Assembly (NCBI GenBank): GCA_947627115.1
Contig: CANQUQ010000013.1
Location: 1-60,971, forward strand
DNA from: an uncultured Acetatifactor sp.
GTDB taxonomy: Bacteria > Bacillota > Clostridia > Lachnospirales > Lachnospiraceae
Direction: 5' to 3'
DNA length: 60,971 nt
The position numbers and the translations under genes are program-made. Within the stretch, counting starts at the first letter, position 1; each line of letters opens with the position of its first letter. Below, piece after piece: positions 51,982 through 60,711 of the stretch. The notes beneath the pieces were generated by a model. It did no database searches. It saw only the letters and a program-made list of their open reading frames with translations, and had not been told where the DNA came from.

Positions 51982-54951
51982 ATGAGGAAATGGGCAGGGA
52001 GAATACTACCGATATTCTTGATATGTGCAGTCAGTATTGTCGCTTTATCGATAGGAACTATCTATTTCGGTTTCATTTCCCGGAGAATTTATGAGGACAG
52101 CTCGGATCATCTGGAGGAGATCTACGGTCAGGTGAACCGTTCCTTCGGCGCCTTTATGAGGAGGAACTGGGGACTGCTGGAAAGCTGGGAAGAGAATTCT
52201 GCGCTGACGGACAGCGATAAAGGCGGCGGTCCGGACAGGTTCATCGACACGGAACGGAAGTACTGGGGATTTTCCGATTTTTATTTCCTGTCAAAGGCTA
52301 AGGAGGGCATGTCCGTGGACGGGACCGAGGAGACCATGGAGCTTGGGGACGCATGGGACCTGCTCATGGGGCAGAGGGAGCCGGTGATGGCCGGGGAGAC
52401 GTTGTCCGACGGTCAGGACGCTACTGTCTTTGCGATCCCCGTGGAGCACGGAAATTACGGTGGGTTCGGTTATGACGCCATTGCGATCTGCTATACGAAC
52501 GCGGATCTGGCGGCGTCTCTGAATGTGGACGCCTTTTCCGGGCAGGGCAGGTGCTTTGTGATCCACAACGATGGCACAGTGCTTCTCTCCGCACAGGTGG
52601 GCGACAATGTATCCGAAAATTATCTGGCCTATCTGAAGACGGCGTCCGATCTGGACGAAGAGGATCTCGCGCGGATGCAGAGCGACTGGCAGAACGGTTC
52701 GGCGGGATTTCTGCAGTGCAATATGGACGGTGTCAGCCACTGTATCCTGTACCAGCCGATGGGCTACCAGGACTATTTTCTGTTGAGCGTGGTCCCTCAG
52801 AACGCAGTCAGCGCCGGCTTCCTCTCGGTGCAGAAGACCACCGTGTATGTGTTGATAGTCATCTTTCTGATGCTGACGGCAGCGCTGATCTTTCTGATCG
52901 TCCTGAGCAGCCGCAGCCAGCTGCTCAGGAACCGGCTGGAGCTTCAGTACAGAGAGCGCATGTTCGACGTGCTGTCGAACAACGTGGACGACATTTTTAT
53001 TATGCTGAACGAGGGGGACTATCATGTGGACTACGTCAGTCCCAATATCGAACGGCTGCTGGGACTTCCCGTAAAGGAGGTCCGGGAAAATATCAAGGCA
53101 TTGGAAAAATGTGCGATGGGGCGCGATATCATCATTCCCAGGGAGGAGCTGGAGTCTATTTCCGTCAATGATAAGAAGAACTGGGAATACGAGTATATGC
53201 ATCAGACCACGGGCGAGCGGCGCTTCTACAGGATGACGGCATACCGCATGAATATCCAGAATATGGCGAAGTATATCGTGGTGCTGTCCGACCGCACCCA
53301 GGAGCGGCAGATGAATCAGCAGCTGCAGGAGGCGCTGACGGCGGCAAGGAGCGCCAACGAGGCGAAGAGTAATTTCCTGTCGAATATGTCTCACGATATC
53401 CGCACGCCCATGAATGCCATTGTGGGCTTTTCGATGCTGCTTGAGAAGGATGCGGACAATGCCGACAAGGTGCGGGAATATATCCGGAAGATCACGGCCT
53501 CCAGCCACCATCTTCTGAGCCTGATCAATGATGTGCTGGATATGAGCAAGATCGAGAGCGGCAAGACATCCCTGAATGTGGAACGGTTCAGTCTGCCGGA
53601 GCTTATGGAGGAGCTGAGCATCATACTGATGCCTCAGGCGAAGGCAAAAAAACAGGATTTCCGGATTCTTGTGCAGGGAACGCCGCCGGAGCAGATCGTC
53701 GGGGACAAGCTGCGGCTGAACCAGATCCTGATCAATCTGCTGTCCAATGCGATCAAGTATACGCAGGACGGCGGAGCCATCCGATTTACCGTCTGTGAGC
53801 TGCCTAATACGTCGCCGCAGTACGTGGAGCTGCGGTTCGTGGTGAAGGATAACGGCATCGGAATGAGCGAGGAGTTTCAGAAGTATATTTTTGCGCCCTT
53901 CAGCAGAGAGATCAGCTCCGTCACCAATAAGGTGCAGGGCACGGGTCTGGGCATGGCGATCACGAAGAATCTGGTGGATCTGATGGGCGGTGTCATCAAT
54001 GTGGAAAGTGCACCCGGAGAGGGCAGTACCTTTACCGTTGAGCTGTCCTTTGCGCTTCCGGAGCAGGAGGAGCAGGGGGAGGCATGGCACAGTCAGAATG
54101 TCACCCGGATCCTTGTGGCGGACGATGAGGAAGAGGTGTGCCTGGACGTAAAGGAAATGATGCGGGATACCGGCGTGGAGGTGTCCTACGCGACGGAGGG
54201 CGCGGCGGCGGTGGAAATGGCAGTCCTGGCGCACCGGCAGGGCAGGGATTACGACGTGATCCTGCTGGATTGGAAAATGCCCGGCATGAACGGAGTGGAG
54301 ACGGCGCGCCGGATACGCGATGCGGTGAAGACGGAGATCCCTATCCTGGTGCTGACATCCTACGACTGGAGTGAGATCGAGGAGGAGGCGCGCGAGGCCG
54401 GCATCAACGCATTTATGCCGAAGCCGTTCTTTGTCTCCACCTTCTGGCAGACCATAAAGCCCATGTTCACCGATCACGAGGAGACGAAGCAAACGGAGGC
54501 CGGACCGGCGGAGCGCGTGATGGAGGGACGGCGCTTCCTTGTCGCCGAGGACAATGAACTGAACGCGGAAATATTGACGGAGATGCTTCGCAGGGAGGGC
54601 GCAGACAGCGAGCTGGCGCAGAACGGCGAGGAAGCGGTGGAGATGTTCGAGAGGTCCGCGCCCGGTCATTACGATATGATCCTGATGGATGTGCAGATGC
54701 CGGTGATGAACGGCTATGAGGCCACCAGAAGGATAAGGGCCGGTTCCCATCCTGAGGCAGGGACGGTCCCTATCGCGGCGATGACGGCAAATACCTTTGC
54801 CGAGGATGTGCACAACGCGCTGGATGCCGGAATGGACGGACATCTCGCCAAGCCGATCGATATGGACGCCGTGCGGGAGCTGGTGGGACGGCTCCTGAGC
54901 CGGCGGGACGGGAATAAGGCGGAATTGACTGCGGCGCAAGAAGGAAGGTAA
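51982..54951 (+). CDS. Hybrid sensor kinase with extracytoplasmic sensor, PAS and two receivers
   Basis: A 989-residue membrane kinase. Helix 1 (about 8-30), extracytoplasmic domain (about 35-285, Cache-like by position), helix 2 (about 287-312), PAS (about 325-440), HisKA with SHDIRTPMNAIVGF (about 475), ATPase with NLLSNAIKYT, DNGIGM and GTGLGM (about 580-690), then two receivers (about 707-825 and 850-970), with LLDWKMPG and LMDVQMP. Both phosphoacceptor aspartates are intact. No output domain, so phosphotransfer to another protein is expected. Followed after 7 bases by the second kinase. Confidence 0.9.
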   Translation: MRKWAGRILPIFLICAVSIVALSIGTIYFGFISRRIYEDSSDHLEEIYGQVNRSFGAFMRRNWGLLESWEENSALTDSDKGGGPDRFIDTERKYWGFSDFYFLSKAKEGMSVDGTEETMELGDAWDLLMGQREPVMAGETLSDGQDATVFAIPVEHGNYGGFGYDAIAICYTNADLAASLNVDAFSGQGRCFVIHNDGTVLLSAQVGDNVSENYLAYLKTASDLDEEDLARMQSDWQNGSAGFLQCNMDGVSHCILYQPMGYQDYFLLSVVPQNAVSAGFLSVQKTTVYVLIVIFLMLTAALIFLIVLSSRSQLLRNRLELQYRERMFDVLSNNVDDIFIMLNEGDYHVDYVSPNIERLLGLPVKEVRENIKALEKCAMGRDIIIPREELESISVNDKKNWEYEYMHQTTGERRFYRMTAYRMNIQNMAKYIVVLSDRTQERQMNQQLQEALTAARSANEAKSNFLSNMSHDIRTPMNAIVGFSMLLEKDADNADKVREYIRKITASSHHLLSLINDVLDMSKIESGKTSLNVERFSLPELMEELSIILMPQAKAKKQDFRILVQGTPPEQIVGDKLRLNQILINLLSNAIKYTQDGGAIRFTVCELPNTSPQYVELRFVVKDNGIGMSEEFQKYIFAPFSREISSVTNKVQGTGLGMAITKNLVDLMGGVINVESAPGEGSTFTVELSFALPEQEEQGEAWHSQNVTRILVADDEEEVCLDVKEMMRDTGVEVSYATEGAAAVEMAVLAHRQGRDYDVILLDWKMPGMNGVETARRIRDAVKTEIPILVLTSYDWSEIEEEAREAGINAFMPKPFFVSTFWQTIKPMFTDHEETKQTEAGPAERVMEGRRFLVAEDNELNAEILTEMLRREGADSELAQNGEEAVEMFERSAPGHYDMILMDVQMPVMNGYEATRRIRAGSHPEAGTVPIAAMTANTFAEDVHNALDAGMDGHLAKPIDMDAVRELVGRLLSRRDGNKAELTAAQEGR

Positions 54952-54958
54952 GATCAAC

Positions 54959-57073
54959 GTGAAGAACAGAATCATTCGGAGGGCGGCATTTGTACTGGCT
55001 CTGCTCCTGGCAGGCGGGGCGGTGGAAGGGACCACGGTCCATGCTGCGGGCCGGCAGGAAAGTCCGTTCACAGAGGAGGAAAGGGCGTATATTGAAAAGG
55101 GAGAGACCCTGAAGGTGGGGTATGTCTGCGACCGCAGACCTGTGTCCTTTCAGGGGGAGGACGGGGAGCTTGCGGGCATTTCCCGCTATATCTTCGACAG
55201 GATCGCCGAGCTCAGCGGTCTTCAATTTGATTATGTAGCGCTTCCCGCCGGGGATATCACCTATGACTATCTGCAGGGGGAAGGGTTCGATCTGGTGACC
55301 AGCGTGGAATACAATAAAGAAAATCAGGCGGCCAGAGGAATTCTGATGAGCGACCCCTATCTGTCCAGCCGGAAGGTGGTGGTGGCAAAGGAGGGACTGG
55401 TATTTCACCCGGACGCTTCCTTTAAGGTGGCGCTTTCCACGGGCTCACAGACCATCAGGAAGGTGATCGTGGGACAGTTCCCCAATTTTGAAATGGTGGA
55501 TTATCCCAGCATGGAGGCCTGTCTGGACGCGGTGAGCAGAGGAGAGGCGGATCTGTTGATACAGAATCAGTATGTGGTGGAATACTGGCTCTATAAGCCA
55601 ATCTATCACGATCTGCTGACGATCCCCCTGATGGAGATGGAAGACCAGCTCTGTTTTTCGGCGGTAACGCCGCTGGAGCCGGATCCTGCCCTGACAGAAG
55701 AACAGGAGCTTCTGATTTCCGTTATCAATAAATCCATCGCCATGATGTCCGACGGCGAGGTGGCCAACTATGTGGTGGCCGCCACCCTGGAGAACATGTA
55801 TGAATATACGCTGGAGGATTTCGTGTATCAATATCGGTATATGCTGCTTATCCTGGGCTTTGCCTTCATCCTGATATGCGTGCTCCTGTATATGATGATA
55901 AGGACGCGGTTCTGGGCATATAAGGCGCAGGCGGAGGCAAAGGCGAAGAGTAATTTCCTGTCCGCCATGAGCCATGAGATCAGGACGCCTCTGAACGGGC
56001 TGATCAGCCTGCAGTATCTGATGAGCCAGAATGTGGAGGACAGCAGGAAGGTGGCGGGCTATCTGCAGCAGTCCTCCGTTGTGGCCCAATATCTTCTCTC
56101 TCAGGTGAACAATGTGCTGGATATGGCACGGCTGCAGGAAGGGGAACTGGAGCTGGAGCGCAAGCCGGTGAATCTGGAACTTTTGTTCGCTGCTGTGGAA
56201 GCCCTGCAGAGGCAGGAGATGGAGAAAAAGCATATCGATTTTCAGGTGGACGCACAGCTCCCGTATTCCGGGATCTTAGGGGACGGCGTGCGCATTCAGC
56301 AGATCCTGATCCATCTGCTGGACAACGCCCGCAAGTATACGGACAAGGGCGGCCGCGTCACCGTGACGGTAAGGCAGTCCAAGAATCCTCAGGGTGAGAT
56401 CCTGACCCAGGTGCAGGTGGAGGATAACGGCTGCGGCATGGGGGAGGCGTTCCAGAAAAAGATCTTTCTGCCCTTTACCCAGGAGCGCACCACGGTCTCT
56501 CAGGGCAATCAGGGAGTGGGCCTGGGACTGGCAATCTGCTCGCTTCTGGCGGAGCGTATGGGCGGAAAATTGAGCGTGGAGAGCAGGCCGCAGGAGGGGA
56601 GCCGCTTTACGTTTGAATTTACGGGCAGCCCGGTCGCTGTGCAGGAGGAAGACGGCAGGGACCGGGAGGACGGCGCAGGCACCTCCGATACTCCCCGTAT
56701 CCTGGTGGTGGAGGACAATGAGCTCAACGGACAGCTCCTGGTGGAGATGCTGGAAGGAGAGGGCTTCCAGGCCCTGCATGTGGAGAACGGCAAAAAGGCG
56801 GTGGAGGCCTTCCAGGCGTCGGCGCCGGGAGAATACGGTGTGATCCTGATGGATCTGCTGATGCCGGAGATGAACGGATTCGAGGCAGCCAGAGTCATCC
56901 GCAGCCTGGACCGCCCCGACGCTCAGACGGTAAGGATCTTTGCCAGCACCGCCAATACGCTTCAGGAGGACCGCAACAAGGCATTCCAAAGCGGTATGAA
57001 CGATTTTATCGAGAAGCCGATCAACATCAGGGAGCTGTTGAAAAAATTGAGGAAGGAAGGATCCGAACATTGA
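54959..57073 (+). CDS. Hybrid sensor kinase with solute-binding sensor and one receiver
   Basis: A 704-residue kinase starting with GTG behind AAGGAAGG. Signal peptide (1-25), periplasmic-binding-protein type sensor (SBP_bac_3; about 35-265; LKVGYVCDRRPVSF), a membrane helix (about 295-318), HisKA with SHEIRTPLNGLI (about 338), ATPase with HLLDNARKYT, DNGCGM and GVGLGL, and a C-terminal receiver with LMDLLMPEMNG (about 580-695). SBP sensors bind amino acids or similar small ligands. Tightly linked to the first kinase and the lipoprotein gene. Confidence 0.9.
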   Translation: MKNRIIRRAAFVLALLLAGGAVEGTTVHAAGRQESPFTEEERAYIEKGETLKVGYVCDRRPVSFQGEDGELAGISRYIFDRIAELSGLQFDYVALPAGDITYDYLQGEGFDLVTSVEYNKENQAARGILMSDPYLSSRKVVVAKEGLVFHPDASFKVALSTGSQTIRKVIVGQFPNFEMVDYPSMEACLDAVSRGEADLLIQNQYVVEYWLYKPIYHDLLTIPLMEMEDQLCFSAVTPLEPDPALTEEQELLISVINKSIAMMSDGEVANYVVAATLENMYEYTLEDFVYQYRYMLLILGFAFILICVLLYMMIRTRFWAYKAQAEAKAKSNFLSAMSHEIRTPLNGLISLQYLMSQNVEDSRKVAGYLQQSSVVAQYLLSQVNNVLDMARLQEGELELERKPVNLELLFAAVEALQRQEMEKKHIDFQVDAQLPYSGILGDGVRIQQILIHLLDNARKYTDKGGRVTVTVRQSKNPQGEILTQVQVEDNGCGMGEAFQKKIFLPFTQERTTVSQGNQGVGLGLAICSLLAERMGGKLSVESRPQEGSRFTFEFTGSPVAVQEEDGRDREDGAGTSDTPRILVVEDNELNGQLLVEMLEGEGFQALHVENGKKAVEAFQASAPGEYGVILMDLLMPEMNGFEAARVIRSLDRPDAQTVRIFASTANTLQEDRNKAFQSGMNDFIEKPINIRELLKKLRKEGSEH

Positions 57074-58536
57074 AGAAGCTGCGGTCCGCTATGATGATGC
57101 GAAAGAGCATATTTGCCGCGGCGGCGGTGCTGCTCCTTGGCGGCTGCGGAAGCGCCGGCAGCTCACAGCCGGCCGCATCGGAGGACAGTACCGCGGCGGC
57201 CGCCACATCCTCCCCGGCAGTGCAGGAGGAGAGCAGTCCGCAGCCCTCGGCCACGCCGGAGCCGAGGATCACCGCCTCGGAAGAGATAGAATATACCTTT
57301 CCCGCCGACAGGGAGGACTGGCGTCTGGAGCTGTATTCCGAGGAGACGGCGGGAGAAAAGACATACCGGATCCGCGTATACGACGGGCAGGGTGAGCTTC
57401 AGCAGGATATTCCCTGCAATATAAAAGCGCCCGGCCTGAGGCTCCGATGGGGCGAGCTGTATACCTATGCCGACCTGGCGGTCTTTCCGGAGGACGCACA
57501 GACGGCCGGCACGGCCGGTCTGCTGTTCCTGTGGGACAGTGAGGCGGGCGGATTTCAGGAGCGGGCCGTCAGGATCCCGTGGTACGATGAGGCATACGGG
57601 GACGGGACCTTTCTTGTAACGGATATCCAGGAGGATGTGGAAGAGCGCACGCTCTGCTGCGTTGTCCCCGGCTCGTTCAGGACGGCGGAGCTGCGCAAAT
57701 GGACGCTGAAAAAGGACGGCGGACCGACGGCAAAGGGAGAATTGCTCATCTGGGACTGCCTGGAGAAAATGTCTCTCTATAACGGGAAGGTGGAATGGGA
57801 TGACAGCGGCGAGCTGGTGAACAATACGTATTATGAGGAGCTGTTCCGGGAGAGACTGAAATATCCCTGGGACACCGCCGCTCCCGACGAGATTCCTGTC
57901 ATCATCGCCGTGCGGGACGAGGAAGACAATTGGGACTGGAGCAAAGGCACCTATGAGAGCCGGGAAGCGTTCCTCGCCGACTGCGGCTTCGGGGACGCGG
58001 AGCCCTTTTATCAATACTGTGACCGGCTGCAGAATCTGGAGCTGGAGCTCTATCTGGACGAGGGCGCAGACAAATGCTGCGGCTTCTGCTATTCCTATGA
58101 CTACGATCTGGAGCTGAAAAAGGTCGTCCGGTGCAGCGGCTTTCTGTTGGACGGCTTTACCGCCGCCGCGTGGGAGGAGGAAGCCCTTTCTTTTTACGGG
58201 GAAAAGGAGACGGAGGTCCCGGAAGATTCGGAGGTTCCGGAAGGCTCGGAGACCCCGGAGGACTCCCCGATGTCCGTAACGTGCGTGTACCGGGACGACG
58301 GGACGCTGTACTGTAAACATTACCGCCATGATCCGATGATATTCGGCACTGCCGGTCAGACCGGTGATATTTACTATGATGAAATGGGCAGACCGGTCTA
58401 CAGATATGAGTATATCACCCACGGCTCTCTTCAAAGCTACTATATCTACAGCGGCAAGTCGAAGCGTCCCAGGTACGGTCTTTGCCTTGATTGGAACGGC
58501 GAGGATCCGATCCCGGAGATGACCGTATACCGGTGA
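57070..58536 (+). CDS. Large lipoprotein, function unknown
   Basis: A 488-residue exported lipoprotein. The basic start and LLLGGCGSAG lipobox (lipidated Cys about 27) are followed by a low-complexity Ala/Ser/Pro/Glu linker (about 30-70) and a domain rich in Tyr, Asp, Glu. A second acidic repeat PEDSEVPEGSETPEDS lies at about 390. It starts with TTG that overlaps the kinase stop by four bases, so translation is coupled. No family recognised. Genomic linkage to two sensor kinases suggests a ligand-binding or reporter role at the surface, which is inference. Confidence 0.75.
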   Translation: MKKLRSAMMMRKSIFAAAAVLLLGGCGSAGSSQPAASEDSTAAAATSSPAVQEESSPQPSATPEPRITASEEIEYTFPADREDWRLELYSEETAGEKTYRIRVYDGQGELQQDIPCNIKAPGLRLRWGELYTYADLAVFPEDAQTAGTAGLLFLWDSEAGGFQERAVRIPWYDEAYGDGTFLVTDIQEDVEERTLCCVVPGSFRTAELRKWTLKKDGGPTAKGELLIWDCLEKMSLYNGKVEWDDSGELVNNTYYEELFRERLKYPWDTAAPDEIPVIIAVRDEEDNWDWSKGTYESREAFLADCGFGDAEPFYQYCDRLQNLELELYLDEGADKCCGFCYSYDYDLELKKVVRCSGFLLDGFTAAAWEEEALSFYGEKETEVPEDSEVPEGSETPEDSPMSVTCVYRDDGTLYCKHYRHDPMIFGTAGQTGDIYYDEMGRPVYRYEYITHGSLQSYYIYSGKSKRPRYGLCLDWNGEDPIPEMTVYR

Positions 58537-58629
58537 CGGAGGAATATCGGCGCGGGCGTATAATTATGTTTACAAATGAATGAATAAATGGTAAATTTAA
58601 GTATATGGGGTATGAAAGGAGAAGGAAAG

Positions 58630-59172
58630 ATGGCAAGGACAATTCTTGTGACCGGCGGCGGCGCCAGCGGTAAATCCAGGTGGGCTATTTCGCAGTTCGA
58701 AGCGTGCGACAACGTGCTGTACATATGTCCGGGCAAGCTGGACGAGGACACGCTCAATCGGATCTCTTACAGCAACAACAAAAACTATGTGGAATGGGAC
58801 ATTCGCGAGAATGTGACCGGCAGGCCCTGTGAACTGTTCAATAAGCACAAGTTCGCAGTGTTCGATGATCTGAGCACTTATACGGTGCGGGTCATGGAGG
58901 AGATGTGCCCGGATATCTCGCTGATGAATTCGGATATGGAAAAGCAGATCGAACGCCGTATCATTGACGACGTGATGGACATGTATGAGGCGATGAAGCT
59001 CATGGAGGGAGATATCGTCATCATTACCACGGAGACAGGCTTTTCTCTGAAGCCGGAAAATGCGGTGCAGCTGGCAAGACATAATATCCTGGGCATGGTC
59101 AATCAGCGTATCGCCAATGTCTCCAGCGATGTTTATCTCTCCGTAAGCGGAATACAGTTCAAAATCAAATAA
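58630..59172 (+). CDS. CobU-like P-loop protein
   Basis: A 180-residue protein similar to adenosylcobinamide kinase/guanylyltransferase. P-loop GGGASGKSRWA at 9-19, a DDLSTY segment, and a CobU-like C-terminus TETGFSLKPENAVQL ... NQRIANVSSDVYLSVSGI. The block that in CobU holds the guanylylated histidine (RI-x-HH type) reads RISYSNNKNYVEW with no His. No other cobalamin genes are in the window. The upstream frame opens at 58588, but ATG 58630 follows AAAGGAGAAGG. Followed closely by the PilT-like gene. Confidence 0.7.
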   Translation: MARTILVTGGGASGKSRWAISQFEACDNVLYICPGKLDEDTLNRISYSNNKNYVEWDIRENVTGRPCELFNKHKFAVFDDLSTYTVRVMEEMCPDISLMNSDMEKQIERRIIDDVMDMYEAMKLMEGDIVIITTETGFSLKPENAVQLARHNILGMVNQRIANVSSDVYLSVSGIQFKIK

Positions 59173-59204
59173 TCATAATAAAAGAAGAAAGGATGGGGGT
59201 TCTG

Positions 59205-60248
59205 ATGGATATTGAAGAATTGATCTTGGAGGCGAGAGAAAGGGTTGCTTCGGATATTCACCTGACAGTGGGCGCTGAAACAGTGATCCGTGTGAACGGA
59301 GAGTTATATAAGTTCAAAGAGCGGGATGATGTGGGAGTCAACCGCTTGATCCATTCGATCCTTTCTGCCGAGCAGGAAAAGGCGTTCACTACCGAGGGAA
59401 GGGATCTGGACTTCAGCTTTGAACTGAGCGACGGTTCCGTGCAGCGTGTCAACGTGTTCCACCAAAATGGCCGTGCGGCTGCGGCGATCCGTCTTTTGAA
59501 TACCAAGGTGCCCACGCTGGCCGAGCTGGAGATGCCGCCTATTCTCAGCGAGCTTGCCGCCAGAAGAAAGGGCCTGGTCCTGGTCACCGGAGCTACCGGC
59601 AGCGGAAAGACGACCACGCTGGCGTCCATGATCGATGAGATCAATAAGCGGCGCGCATGCCATATTGTTACCATTGAGGATCCTATCGAGTATCGGTATC
59701 AGCCCGGAAAGGCGATCATCCATCAGCGTGAGCTGGGGCGTGATGTGCCCGATTTCCGGACGGCCCTGCGCAGCGTGCTGCGTGAGGATCCCGATGTTAT
59801 CCTGATCGGTGAAATGCGCGACTTCGAGACGATCTCTCTGGCGCTGACGGCAGCCGAGACCGGACATCTGGTGCTTGCCACCCTGCATACGTCCAATGCC
59901 GCACAGACCATTGACCGTATTATCGACGAATGTCCTATTGAAGTGAGAGAGCAGGTGCGTCTGCAGCTGGCCAATCTGCTCCAGGGCATCATTGCACAGA
60001 CCCTGGTGCCTCAGACAGAGGAGTACGGCGGGCGTATAGCGGCCATGGAAATCCTGATTGGGACGGAGGCGGTAAAGAGCCTGATCCGGACCAATAAACT
60101 GATACAGATCAACGGTGTGATACAGACATCCGGCCGTCAGGGCATGTGCTCGCTGAGCGACAGCCTGAGCAAACTGAACAAGGCCGGCAGGATCTCCTAC
60201 GAGGTGATGGAGATGTACAACGCCGACAACGCGCAAATGCTGGAGTAG
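59205..60248 (+). CDS. pilT: PilT-family hexameric ATPase
   Basis: A 347-residue secretion-type ATPase. An N-terminal PAS-like subdomain (about 1-95) precedes Walker A GATGSGKTTTLA (about 124), the Asp box, Walker B VILIGEMRDFETI and the His box ATLHTSNAAQTIDRIID. PilT powers type IV pilus retraction; no pilin, PilB or PilC genes are in the window. ATG 59193 opens the frame with AAAGG directly against it; ATG 59205 behind GGGGG is preferred. Probably co-transcribed with the CobU-like gene. Confidence 0.9.
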   Translation: MDIEELILEARERVASDIHLTVGAETVIRVNGELYKFKERDDVGVNRLIHSILSAEQEKAFTTEGRDLDFSFELSDGSVQRVNVFHQNGRAAAAIRLLNTKVPTLAELEMPPILSELAARRKGLVLVTGATGSGKTTTLASMIDEINKRRACHIVTIEDPIEYRYQPGKAIIHQRELGRDVPDFRTALRSVLREDPDVILIGEMRDFETISLALTAAETGHLVLATLHTSNAAQTIDRIIDECPIEVREQVRLQLANLLQGIIAQTLVPQTEEYGGRIAAMEILIGTEAVKSLIRTNKLIQINGVIQTSGRQGMCSLSDSLSKLNKAGRISYEVMEMYNADNAQMLE

Positions 60249-60273
60249 AACGCAGTGTTGCGGCAACAGGAGG

Positions 60274-60307
60274 CTCCTGCGGACGTTCTGTCCGCAGGAG
60301 CTTTTTA
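60274..60307 (+). terminator. Intrinsic terminator after pilT
   Basis: GCTCCTGCGGAC and GTCCGCAGGAGC form a 12-bp perfect stem with loop GTTCT, followed by TTTTT. Confidence 0.93.
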
Positions 60308-60338
60308 CAGATGTGATCCCGAATTTTTCATTTTTTGC

Positions 60339-60365
60339 TAAAGTAATTTTTACAACTGCCGATAA
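60339..60365 (+). promoter_or_regulatory. Sigma-28 (SigD/FliA) promoter of flgM
   Basis: TAAAGTAA (60339-60346), 11-base spacer and perfect GCCGATAA (60358-60365). Near-consensus flagellar late promoter, 64 bases before flgM. Confidence 0.92.
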
Positions 60366-60428
60366 AAATAGTAAGGAATGGAACAAAGGGCCATGATGGC
60401 CTGAGCATACAGGAAGGAGGGATCCTTA

Positions 60429-60704
60429 ATGCGTATCGAAGCATACAGTCAGGTACAGCAGATGTATCAGACCAAGAAGGTAAATAAAGCTCCGCAGTCA
60501 GGCAGTGTATCTCGCGCCGATCAGGTGCAGATCAGCAGTCTCGGAAAGGACTTCCAGACAGCTAAGGCTGCAGTGGCCGCAAGCCCCGATATCAGAGAAG
60601 ACCTGACAGCTTCCATCAAGGCAAAGGTCCAGAACGGCACCTATGCGGTGGACAACGGCACCTTTGCGGAAAAGCTGCTGCAGAAGTATGAAGAAATGAG
60701 GTAA
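60429..60704 (+). CDS. flgM: Anti-sigma-28 factor FlgM
   Basis: A 91-residue small helical protein that holds sigma-28 inactive until it is exported through the completed hook-basal body. The start MRIEAYSQVQQMY, the DQVQISSLGKDFQTA block and C-terminal helices (REDLTASIKAKVQNGTY) match the family. AGGAAGGAGG precedes the ATG. It lies behind a sigma-28 promoter, giving the usual autoregulatory loop. Confidence 0.93.
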   Translation: MRIEAYSQVQQMYQTKKVNKAPQSGSVSRADQVQISSLGKDFQTAKAAVAASPDIREDLTASIKAKVQNGTYAVDNGTFAEKLLQKYEEMR

Positions 60705-60711
60705 TGATCTC

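Noticed and set aside
52291..55071. A 926-codon open frame on the minus strand
   Set aside because: Antisense to the first hybrid kinase, which has all catalytic motifs; the reverse reading is His/Gln/Leu-rich and lacks any recognisable motif.
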